NCBI RefSeq assembly: GCF_028204155.1
Contig: NZ_JAQLOI010000003.1
Span: 434,001 to 498,000 of the forward strand
Reading direction: 5' to 3'
DNA from: Vibrio algarum
GTDB taxonomy: Bacteria > Pseudomonadota > Gammaproteobacteria > Enterobacterales > Vibrionaceae
Length of the DNA stretch: 64,000 nucleotides
Made by a program: the position numbers and the translations under genes. How positions within the stretch are numbered: the stretch's first letter is position 1; each line of letters opens with the position of its first letter. Shown one piece after another: positions 27,738-36,195 of this stretch. The notes under the pieces were generated by a model. That model made no database searches, was not told where the DNA came from, and was given only the letters and a program-made list of their open reading frames with translations.

Positions 27738-28943
27738 TTACTGATTTTCGATTAATTGTTGAATTCTTGTATATACTTCTAAACAAGCTCGTCCATTATG
27801 ATAAGGACACTTCCAAGGCTCTACTTTAGCTTCTTGAATGTAAGGTAGCCCTTGTCTCGTGACCTTCCAAAACCATTCGCCGTTTATCGGATCAACCAGT
27901 TGATTTTGGATAATGTGCCAACATTCTATAGCCGCCTGTAAGAACATAGGTTTACAACTTTTCTGGTAGGCATTCAAGAAGCCGACCATCGCTTCACCTT
28001 GCACCCACCAAATACGATCCGAATCGAGTAAATGTCCTTCGCGTAGTTCATTAAAGACAGCGCCATCTTTATCTACCCCTTCCGAAATCGTTATCTCTGC
28101 CATTTTTGTTGTCAAAGTCAAAATTTCATCTGTGAAAGCAATGTCACTTATCTGCCGAGCAGCATCATCCATCAACCAAGTTCCCTCTATATCATGCCCA
28201 TAGGAAACATCATTAGATATACATCGCCAATCTTTAGTAAAGAACAGACCATAGTGCCATTTTTGATCGATAACTTTGTCTCGCATTACACTTAGAAGAT
28301 TTTTATTTTGCTGTTCAACTCTTGGGTCATCCCACGCCTTACCCAGTGTTGTATACGCTTCCATAATATGGAGATGAGTATTCATCGACTTAGCAGCTAA
28401 CACTTCTTCTGCCGTATCACATACAAGGTGATTTTCAATTTCACTCCACTCACGGTCAAACGCTTCTGTATAGCCTCCACACACAGAATCAAACGCATGC
28501 TCTTCAACTAATTCAAACAATGATTTAGCAAGCAACAATGCCTCTTCATCTCCAGAAGCAAGGTAGTACTCACTAAACGCATAGATAGCAAATCCCTGAT
28601 TATATACATGCTTTTGCGAATCCGTAACGTTACCATTTGCATCTAGCATCCAAAAGACACCACCATGTTTCCGGTCAACCGCTTTATCCGCTAAAAAACG
28701 AAAACAATGCCTAGCCGCATCTAAGTATTCCTCGTTACCGAATACTCGATAGGCAGATGAAAAACTCCATAAAATGCGTGAGTGTAATAAAACCGCCTTT
28801 TCATAACCCTCATCTATGCTCCCATAAAAATCGGCATAGCAATGAAAGCCGCCTTTATTGTGGTCAATCATTTTTAACCAAAATGCGAAAATATTGTTCT
28901 TCGCCTCATCTTTAACTTGTTGTTGTAGCTTTTTTAGTTCCAT
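27738..28943 (-). CDS. AGE-superfamily 2-epimerase, cellobiose/mannobiose 2-epimerase type
   Basis: A 401-residue (alpha/alpha)6-barrel protein. Motifs of cellobiose 2-epimerases are present: 'KSMNTHLHIMEAYTTLG' (catalytic His), 'SYGHDIEGTWLMDDAA' (catalytic His), and 'WWVQGEAMVGFLNAY'. In mannan pathways this enzyme turns Man-beta-1,4-Man into Man-beta-1,4-Glc, the substrate of the GH130 subfamily-1 enzyme. Plain N-acylglucosamine 2-epimerase is less likely because of these motifs. It lies in the permease operon between the YesL protein and the ATPase. A perfect-looking LacI-type core at 28626-28631 falls inside the gene. Confidence 0.87.
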   Translation of the reverse strand: MELKKLQQQVKDEAKNNIFAFWLKMIDHNKGGFHCYADFYGSIDEGYEKAVLLHSRILWSFSSAYRVFGNEEYLDAARHCFRFLADKAVDRKHGGVFWMLDANGNVTDSQKHVYNQGFAIYAFSEYYLASGDEEALLLAKSLFELVEEHAFDSVCGGYTEAFDREWSEIENHLVCDTAEEVLAAKSMNTHLHIMEAYTTLGKAWDDPRVEQQNKNLLSVMRDKVIDQKWHYGLFFTKDWRCISNDVSYGHDIEGTWLMDDAARQISDIAFTDEILTLTTKMAEITISEGVDKDGAVFNELREGHLLDSDRIWWVQGEAMVGFLNAYQKSCKPMFLQAAIECWHIIQNQLVDPINGEWFWKVTRQGLPYIQEAKVEPWKCPYHNGRACLEVYTRIQQLIENQ

Positions 28944-29011
28944 ATGAACGCTCTTTTAAAATTACAGTCAATACTGGACGATAGATATGCACCAACTTGA
29001 CAAAATTGCTC

Positions 29012-29623
29012 TTAATTTGATGTATTAAGCTCTTCTTTTCGCCACCAAAGAAATGCGATAGTGGTTAAAAACGATGGTGTTACAAAATAAAATAATGACA
29101 CAATCGGTAGTAAAACCGTTGTTAACACCGTCCCTACAAATACTCCAATTCCTAACAAAGGTGCTTGCCAATCCTTAGTAAGAAGCACCAGTCCATTTCG
29201 GATATCCGCGTTCGTGGACACAGTGCTGTATATACTCATCTGTACCAACGTACTGTAAAGTAGAAGCATGCCTAAAATAACGAACGGAACACCCACGGCT
29301 ACTGTTACTGTGGCCGTCAAATTACTGCCATGAAGAACACTAGTTTGAATCCACCAACCAACAGACAATATAGGCAGTAAAATCGCCCAACCTGCTATAT
29401 TAGTGCGGACGAACTCCTTACGAAATTCACTTAGGAGTCCCATAATAGACACATGATTCGCACCATTAAGATACCTTCGAATCACGGTACATACGACAAC
29501 TGTTGCTGGAAATAGTCCGGCCAAACCGCCACCTAATATTGTTAGTGCTAACCAGCATAAATTGCACCATGCCAAACGGCTTAACCAGGTACACACTATA
29601 ATCAGAGATGATGCTGAATACAT
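29012..29623 (-). CDS. YesL/DUF624-family membrane protein
   Basis: A 203-residue protein with about five hydrophobic segments ('LTILGGGLAGLFPATVVVCT', 'IAGWAILLPILSVGWWIQTS'). The layout, tryptophans and 'PA' near the N-terminus fit the YesL (DUF624) family, which is often encoded inside sugar ABC importer operons; the function is unknown, perhaps transporter assembly or regulation. Starts 3 bp after the permease stop. Confidence 0.7.
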   Translation of the reverse strand: MYSASSLIIVCTWLSRLAWCNLCWLALTILGGGLAGLFPATVVVCTVIRRYLNGANHVSIMGLLSEFRKEFVRTNIAGWAILLPILSVGWWIQTSVLHGSNLTATVTVAVGVPFVILGMLLLYSTLVQMSIYSTVSTNADIRNGLVLLTKDWQAPLLGIGVFVGTVLTTVLLPIVSLFYFVTPSFLTTIAFLWWRKEELNTSN

Positions 29624-29626
29624 TAT

Positions 29627-30564
29627 TTACCCTTTTACCGCACCGTTTGTTACTCCGGCATAAATCTGCTTTTGTAGAGCAAGAAAGATCACGATAGATG
29701 GAATTAAAATAATCACGATACCTGCTGAAATGGTCGTCCACTCAGTACCGAAAACTGAAGTAAACTTATACAATGCGGTAGAAACGGTCACTTGCGAGGA
29801 CTCCGGCAAGTAAAGCAATGGAAAGTAGAAATCATTATAGATAAATATTGTTCTTAGGATGATGATCGTAGCAATCGCTGGCTTTAATAGCGGCAATATA
29901 ACTTTCCGATAAATAAGAAAGTAGGAAGCTCCTTCTATTTTCGCAGCTTCGTCTAATTCAACAGGAATACCTTTCATAAACTGCAAGAACACGTATATCA
30001 TAACTACGTCAGCCCCTATATAAAGTAGGATAACCGATGCTTTATTATTAATGAGTCCTAGCGTTTTTATCACTTCAAAAGTTGCTACTTGAGTTGTCAC
30101 TGCAGGGATAATCATTGCAATAACATACGCCAAAAGAACCAGCTTTTTACCTCGAAATTCAAAGCGAGAAAGCACATAGGCTACCTGCGTACCAAACACA
30201 ATTGTAAAGAATAGCGATATCAGTAATATTGTGCCTGTATTCATAAATGCTAATCCAAGATCACCATCAGAAAACACTTTAATATAATTACTAATATTGG
30301 CAAAGCTTTCGGGAATTCCAACTTTACTCGTATTATAGTATTCATCTAAGGTTTTAAATGAAGCCATGAATACCGAATACGGTGGTACAAGAACAGCTAA
30401 AGACGCCAAAATGAGCGTGATGTACTTAATAGAAGTCCAGAATAGCCAGCGAGGGTTAAGCAGATTTTTTTAAGACGAGCTTTTTTCATTTCTTGCTTAG
30501 ATAGCTCTACTTTATCTATCAGTTGCTGCTCTTTTTGCGCCAATGTCATATTTTGTTCAGACAT
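29627..30564 (-). pseudogene. MalG-like ABC sugar permease, broken by one missing T/A
   Basis: The main frame covers 260 residues with the permease fold and the EAA loop 'ELDEAAKIEGASYFLIYRK'. Upstream, a frame starting at ATG 30564 ('MSEQNMTLAQKEQQLIDK') with GAGGAG before it runs into the main frame at the T7 run 30465-30471: one extra base gives '..ARLKKNLLNPRWLFW..' and a single 312-residue protein with a normal first membrane helix. As it stands the subunit could only be made from a weak internal TTG without its N-terminal region. Real inactivation would disable this importer; sequencing undercall is the alternative. Confidence 0.86.
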
Positions 30565-30565
30565 A

Positions 30566-31438
30566 TTATTTCTCCTCTTTAAACAACACTTTCTGCAAAA
30601 TCATAAACATGATAACTATCATGAGCAGCAATACGGCCATAGTTGACGCCATACCAAAGTCATTAAAGTTAAACGCAGTTTCTAATGTCGCCATTACAAA
30701 GGTTTTTGTTCCATTCGCTCCTTTAGTGATAATCATCGGTATTTCGAATGAAGAAAGTGAACCAACGAAAGCAAGCAGTACTTGCAATCCTATGACAAGC
30801 TTAATTGATGGTAGAGTAATCAAACGAAACTGCTGCCATTCATTTGCACCTTCAATTTGTGCAGCTTCATACTGGTCTTGTGGGATAGACTGCAATACAC
30901 CAAAAAATAGAATCAGATTAAAACCAAGGTATCTCCAGATCGAGGCAGCAACTAGAGCCCAGTTAACGACATCACTATCCATTAACCAAGGACGAATCAA
31001 CGACTCTAGACCAATTGCTGACAGAAAGCTGTCCAAGGCACCATCTACTTGGTAAAAAATTTGGAACACCATTGACGCTGCTACAGCGTTAAGCACAAAA
31101 GGAACAAACAACAACGTTTTAAATAGATTTCTTCCAGCCAATTTTGAATTCACAAGAACAGCAAACCAAAGTGATAAAGACAATTGGATAACAGCACCGG
31201 CAAAATAATACAAAGAGACCAGCATAGGATTCAATTGTTCAGGGTCTTCCCAAAGATACGTATAGTTTTCTAGTCCAATAAAGTTCTTAACTGGTGCATA
31301 CCCATCCCAATCAGTTACTGACATATAAAATAATTGACTTGCTGGATAGTATGAGAAAGTAAAAAGCAGAGACAAAGGAATCGCTAAAAAAGCAAAAACA
31401 ATCAATCTTTGTTGCTGCCTAAGTGAAAAATTAAACAT
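30566..31438 (-). CDS. MalF-like ABC sugar permease
   Basis: A 290-residue permease with six hydrophobic helices and the EAA loop 'QYEAAQIEGANEWQQFRLIT'. The frame is open from 31486, but the ATG at 31438 is preceded by CGGAG and starts a normal short cytoplasmic N-terminus ('MFNFSLRQQQRLIVFAFLAI'). First gene of the operon malF-malG-yesL-epimerase-ATPase. Operators at 31508 and 31536 lie just upstream. Confidence 0.92.
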   Translation of the reverse strand: MFNFSLRQQQRLIVFAFLAIPLSLLFTFSYYPASQLFYMSVTDWDGYAPVKNFIGLENYTYLWEDPEQLNPMLVSLYYFAGAVIQLSLSLWFAVLVNSKLAGRNLFKTLLFVPFVLNAVAASMVFQIFYQVDGALDSFLSAIGLESLIRPWLMDSDVVNWALVAASIWRYLGFNLILFFGVLQSIPQDQYEAAQIEGANEWQQFRLITLPSIKLVIGLQVLLAFVGSLSSFEIPMIITKGANGTKTFVMATLETAFNFNDFGMASTMAVLLLMIVIMFMILQKVLFKEEK

Positions 31439-32111
31439 AAAAGCTCCGAAAAGTTGTGACAAAGGTAAGGTAAAAGGACCAAACACTTAGTACTTTGCAG
31501 AAATCTTAACGTTACGATTTTAAGTAATCAATTGGAACGTTATTTTGAGTCTATCAATTGTGAGTTCGATCAAAAAAGGAGTTTAAATGCCTCATTTAAC
31601 TAACCTAAGCAGAAGATAGACCCATCATATTGCTTTGGCAAAAAAAGTTTCCACCACTAACTTAAACGTTACGATAAATAGTAACGGTAAATTAACCCAA
31701 AGGAAAAAACATTAAATACCTAATGAGATAACCACCTAAGAATAGACGCACCAACCCCCTATCCCAAGCCTACCTATGACAAATATTAAATCCAAAAACC
31801 AACCTATAAATCAGAAGCGCTTTATTCATAGTAAAAAATCCCCAGTGTAGAGCATCAAATCAACACCTCCCTAATCATTTATTGACGTTAAAACCGAGAA
31901 AACAAACTCAACTGAACTTTAGATATCGTTATCAGTAAGAAAGATCACATTTTTTGGAAAACGCATTCTTATAAAAATCGTAACGATCACATTTATGGTA
32001 ATGACATAGTGAATAAATTACGTTAATCGCTATTATTTCTAGGAATTAGCACCTAATTCAACACGATCCTAAAATAACAACGTTACGACTAGTAAAGGAT
32101 GGAATCTCAAT
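31439..32111. promoter_or_regulatory. Divergent control region with several LacI-type operators
   Basis: The 670-bp region between the permease operon and the second binding protein. TAACGTTAC-type sites occur at 31508-31513, 31536-31541, 31665-31670 and 32079-32084 (core positions), with half sites near 31681 and 31981. The ones at 31508 and 31536 are next to the permease operon, the one at 32079 is about 27 bp before the binding protein start. No gene is visible. Confidence 0.75.
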
Positions 32112-33377
32112 ATGTTACTCAAAAATGTTACCAATTCTTTTTTAATAAGTGCTTTCGCGTGCTGCGCTTCATTTAATGCACTAGCTGAAATCAAAGATGG
32201 TATAGACACCGATAAAGTAAAAGGAAGCATTACGTTTTATACAAACCGTACTGATTTACTCGAAGCAGGCACATACGATAGATACGAGAAAGAATTCAAA
32301 AAGCTCTATCCAAACGTTGATTCTGTCAACGTGGTCGCTTTTGCGGATTATAGAAGCAGCATCAGACCACGAATGAATACGAATGAGTACGGTGACCTAT
32401 TATTCATTTTACCGTCAGTTCCTTCGGGAAGCTTTGCCAATTTCTTTGAACCACTCAACAGTCTTTACAAAGAAGAAGAAGTCTACTTTTACAATTCTTG
32501 GGCCGAAGAGGGCACTGTATATGGGATATCTTCTGGGAATTCATTAGAGGGGTTAGTTTATAACAAACAAGTATTAAAAGATGCCGGGGTTGAAGTTCCT
32601 TTAAAAACCCTAACCGAATTCTTTGATGCGAACAAAAAAATAAAAGAGAGTGGTAAAACACCAATTTACATCAATTTTGGAGCAAAGTGGCCTCTTCAAG
32701 TATGGGATAAGTTCCCACTTGTAGTTGAAGGCAATGAGAATGTGTACGAAAAAATGCTGAAACAAGACACACCCTTTTCTGGCGATACTGCCTATAACGC
32801 TTCTTTTAATGTACTTAAGAAATTGATAGATAACGGTTATACCGAAGATGATCTAATGACTAATTCTTGGGAAAATTCAAAAGACTTCATTGCGAAAGGT
32901 GAGGCGGGTATGTACTACCTTGGTAATTGGGTTGTGCCTCAGTTAATAGAGCGTGGTGCAGATCCTGAAAATATCGGTTTTATGCCTATACCATCGGATG
33001 AATCAGGGAACCTGAATGCTCAAATGAATCATGACTGGGGATATGCCATTAGTAAACAGTCAAAAAACAAAGAAACAGCAAAAGCATATATGAAGTTTTT
33101 ACTTGAAGTATCTGATTTTGATTCGATTGCAGGGTTCATTCCAACCGTCAAATCTAAAGAACCAACACTTCCTCAGCTTAATGAATATATGAGCTATCAA
33201 CCCAATGTCATTCAGTCACCTAAAAACTCCTCTCAGTTTATAGAGGTAGCAAACAATTCTCGCATCGATTTTTACTCTGGTGGTTACGTGCAAGATTTAA
33301 TTACGGCAAGTGATTTTACTAAAGCCTTAAAACAACTTGACCAACGATGGAACAGAGCAAGAAAACGTCTAAAGTAA
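32112..33377 (+). CDS. ABC transporter sugar-binding protein 2 (paralogue of the one at 19647)
   Basis: A 421-residue MalE-like periplasmic binding protein with signal peptide 'LISAFACCASFNALA'. It follows binding protein 1 along the full length (for example 'SITFYTNRTDLLEAGTYDRY' and 'QMNHDWGYAISKQSKNKETA'), clearly from a duplication. AAGGA precedes the ATG, and an operator of the island lies about 27 bp upstream. The two proteins may bind different oligosaccharide lengths or decorations and share one permease (inference). Confidence 0.9.
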   Translation: MLLKNVTNSFLISAFACCASFNALAEIKDGIDTDKVKGSITFYTNRTDLLEAGTYDRYEKEFKKLYPNVDSVNVVAFADYRSSIRPRMNTNEYGDLLFILPSVPSGSFANFFEPLNSLYKEEEVYFYNSWAEEGTVYGISSGNSLEGLVYNKQVLKDAGVEVPLKTLTEFFDANKKIKESGKTPIYINFGAKWPLQVWDKFPLVVEGNENVYEKMLKQDTPFSGDTAYNASFNVLKKLIDNGYTEDDLMTNSWENSKDFIAKGEAGMYYLGNWVVPQLIERGADPENIGFMPIPSDESGNLNAQMNHDWGYAISKQSKNKETAKAYMKFLLEVSDFDSIAGFIPTVKSKEPTLPQLNEYMSYQPNVIQSPKNSSQFIEVANNSRIDFYSGGYVQDLITASDFTKALKQLDQRWNRARKRLK

Positions 33378-33396
33378 AAGGTAATTAATGTATATC

Positions 33397-33423
33397 AAGG
33401 CAAAACCTATTTGGTTTTGCCTT
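33397..33423 (+). terminator. Stem-loop between binding protein 2 and sulfatase
   Basis: AAGGCAAAACC pairs perfectly with GGTTTTGCCTT around a five-base loop, followed by CTTTGTTTG. The 11-bp stem probably terminates or attenuates transcription, lowering sulfatase expression relative to the binding protein. Confidence 0.7.
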
Positions 33424-33450
33424 CTTTGTTTGAATTAATTGGTAAATTAT

Positions 33451-34860
33451 ATGAATACGATAAAACGCCCAAATATACTATTGTTGTTCACCGACCAACA
33501 GAGAAAAGACTCTCTAGGTTGTTATGGCAACCCCATCGCGATTACACCTAATATAGACAAACTTGCTGACACTGGTGCCGTGTTTGAGAATTACTACACA
33601 CAAAGCCCGATTTGCATGCCCAGTAGAGTTTCCTTACTGACTGGAAAGTATTGTAGTGCTCATGGGATTGGAACTAATGGACCAGAAGTCCCTGACTCTA
33701 TGTTAACTATTCAGAAGCGTTTAAAGCCCTATGGCTATAAAACAGCAAATTTTGGCAAGTTACATTTTTTACCACATTCATATAGAGACCACCGAGATAA
33801 GCATCCGGACTTTGGGTTCGATGAGCATGTTATTTCCGACGAACCTGGATGCTATGACGATCCATATTCGCAATGGGTACAACATGTAGCGCCAGAACAA
33901 CTAGAAGGCATTAGAACGTCACTTCCTCCTGAAGCCCGTCGCTTTGGAAAACCAGAATACTCACAACAGGAAAGAGAGCCTCAAAACCCATTTATTTTTG
34001 AGGCTGATGAACAATATACGCATAGTAGCTACGTAGCCGAACTAACAAATGATTTCTTAGAACGAAATGAAAACAACAAGAACCCATTTTTCTGTATATC
34101 AGGATTTTATGCCCCTCATACGCCAATCAACCCACCCAAAAGGTTTCTAGATTTATATGAGATAGAACACATGTCTAAGCCAATATTAGGCGAAGCAGAA
34201 GACGTAATGGAAAGCTTAAGAAATATCAGTCCGTTAGAATGGCAAAGAATCAAACAGTTCTACATGGCTCTAGTTAGTCACGTGGATGACTGTGTTGGAA
34301 AAATAGTTGATAAACTTAAGGAAACTAATTTATACGACAATACAATCATCGTATTCGTTTCTGATCACGGCGAGTATTTGGGTGATCATGGACGAGTTCA
34401 AAAAGGCATGCCCGGAGAGGATGTAATCACCAATGTTCCCTTTATTATTCATTACCCTAAAGCACTAACACCTAATCGCTTTGATCAGCTTGTAGAGAGT
34501 GTTGATTGGTTACCTACTATGTTAGAAATGGCCGGTATTCCTGTCGCAAATGACATCCAAGGAAAGTCTCTTAAAGCACTACTGCAAGGGGTTACATCTA
34601 CACATAAGGACCTAATAATTACTGAACAGTTTGAGCCTCACGGTTTACGAGAAGTCAGTGTTAGAGATAAACAATATAGGTATTACAGCAATAGTGAAGG
34701 AGAAGAGTTGCTCTTCGATTTACAAAATGATTCCCATGAACTAAATAACGTTGCAAAAGAACAAAGTCATTCAGACGCTTTGTCTAAAATGCGGTTTAAA
34801 ATGCTTCAAAAAATACAACAAACTGCTTACCCAAACGTAGAGAAAATTTTTGAATATTAA
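33451..34860 (+). CDS. Type-I (formylglycine-dependent) sulfatase
   Basis: A 469-residue S1-family sulfatase of the alkaline-phosphatase superfamily. Metal ligands 'LLLFTDQQR' (Asp15, Gln16), modification motif 'CMPSRVSLLTG' with Cys55 to become formylglycine, and 'VSDHGEYLGDHG' (metal Asp-His) are intact. No signal peptide, so it should be cytoplasmic, acting on imported sulfated oligosaccharides. The maturase is not in this window. Start at 33451 is the first ATG; the frame itself opens at a TTG at 33439. Position after the binding protein suggests a sulfated mannan or manno-oligosaccharide; phosphonate or choline-sulfate-type substrates cannot be excluded. Confidence 0.88.
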   Translation: MNTIKRPNILLLFTDQQRKDSLGCYGNPIAITPNIDKLADTGAVFENYYTQSPICMPSRVSLLTGKYCSAHGIGTNGPEVPDSMLTIQKRLKPYGYKTANFGKLHFLPHSYRDHRDKHPDFGFDEHVISDEPGCYDDPYSQWVQHVAPEQLEGIRTSLPPEARRFGKPEYSQQEREPQNPFIFEADEQYTHSSYVAELTNDFLERNENNKNPFFCISGFYAPHTPINPPKRFLDLYEIEHMSKPILGEAEDVMESLRNISPLEWQRIKQFYMALVSHVDDCVGKIVDKLKETNLYDNTIIVFVSDHGEYLGDHGRVQKGMPGEDVITNVPFIIHYPKALTPNRFDQLVESVDWLPTMLEMAGIPVANDIQGKSLKALLQGVTSTHKDLIITEQFEPHGLREVSVRDKQYRYYSNSEGEELLFDLQNDSHELNNVAKEQSHSDALSKMRFKMLQKIQQTAYPNVEKIFEY

Positions 34861-35045
34861 CTTCTATTGATTCCACTATATTCGTTTAGTCAGGAATAGA
34901 CACTGTGCAAGGTTCTCACCACATAAAAGGTTTTAACCTTGCACATTATATATTCGGATACTTAATATGACGACAATCTTCCCGGTTTAGCTAGTTTCTC
35001 GACCTCATAGCGGGCAATCAATAGCACCTGATCATAAGGGCAAAA

Positions 35046-36058
35046 TCACAATGAAATGTCATTGATAGGCGCAACACTGTCGCGTTCCGCAAGCGTCACT
35101 GTAGGGATATGATAGGTATCTTGTTCTCCACCAATGACATCAAGCATATAGCTGATGCCAACAACTCCGATTTCAAAGAAAGGTTGGCGTATTGTCGTCA
35201 ACCTAGGAATATAATAATCGGCCATTTTTACATCGTCAAACCCAACTACAGATACATCTTTAGGCACTTCTAGACCCATCTGATGTAATGCTTGGATAGC
35301 GCCAAAGGCACACAAATCATTAGCTACAAACATTGCTGTTACGTCAGGTCTCTTTTTCATAATCGCTTGTGCTTGCCAAAAACTTCTACTTTGGTCAAAG
35401 TTACCATCACCGATCAAATCCGACTCATAAGAAATACCTGCACCTTTCAATGCACGTTGGTATCCGGAAAGGCGTTGCCTTGCGTCTAAGCTACGCTGTG
35501 GCCCACAAATATGTGCAATTGTGCTATGGCCTTTTTGGATTAGATGAGTTGTCGCCAAGTAACCACCCAGTTCATTATCAATATTTATCACTGGAATATC
35601 TCCTGACTCACCATCACGTGATATAAATAGAACTGGTATAAACCCACATATTTTCTTAACTTCAACTGACGATAAAAAACCACCTAACACAATTATGCCG
35701 TCTACTTTGCGACGCACGTAATCGTGCAACTCCAACCGTTCTCTTTCCAGTTTCCATTGCGTTGTTTCAACCAATAAATCATAACTATGACACTTCATGC
35801 GACTAGACATGCCATCTAATATCGCACTAACCCAAGATGTATCGTATGTTGGAGCGATGATACCGATTGTCATATTACGACTAGTATTTGGGTTGTTTTT
35901 CTCTTCCTAGGTCGAAATCCCAGTTCAAAAATCGCGAACTCTATCCGTTCTACCTTCTCTTTGCTAATAAATGAAGTGCGATTAAGATATCTTGAGACTG
36001 TTGCTGGCGATACTTTCGCAAATTTTGCAACATCATATATTGTCGATTTATTCCGCAT
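35046..36058 (-). pseudogene. Second LacI-family regulator, broken by one missing T/A
   Basis: Two frames complement each other. The first (from ATG 36058) gives the LacI HTH 'IYDVAKFAKVSPATVSRYLN' and hinge 'FELGFRPRK', the second gives the sugar-binding core from 'MTIGIIAPTYDTSWVSA'. They meet at the T5 run 35896-35900; a sixth base yields '..RPRKRKNNPNTSRNMTIG..' and one 337-residue protein of normal LacI length. The gene lies after the beta-mannosidase in the same direction and would control it or the sulfatase. As written, a DNA-binding stub is made and the core lacks its HTH. Confidence 0.85.
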
Positions 36059-36195
36059 AACTTTTTGAACCGAATGAAAGTAAATAATTGATGATAGCGC
36101 CAATCTCATATAAGAATGTAAAGCACCTGAAAAAACATCAGTTGTTATCGTGTTGTGTTTCACATATCAGTATTATGATTTATCATCAGACAGCG

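Noticed and set aside
28626..28631. A good LacI-type core (CCGTAACGTTACCA) inside the epimerase gene
   Set aside because: It lies in the middle of the coding sequence, encoding 'GNVTD', and is not near any start; treated as chance or at best a roadblock site, not listed as an operator.
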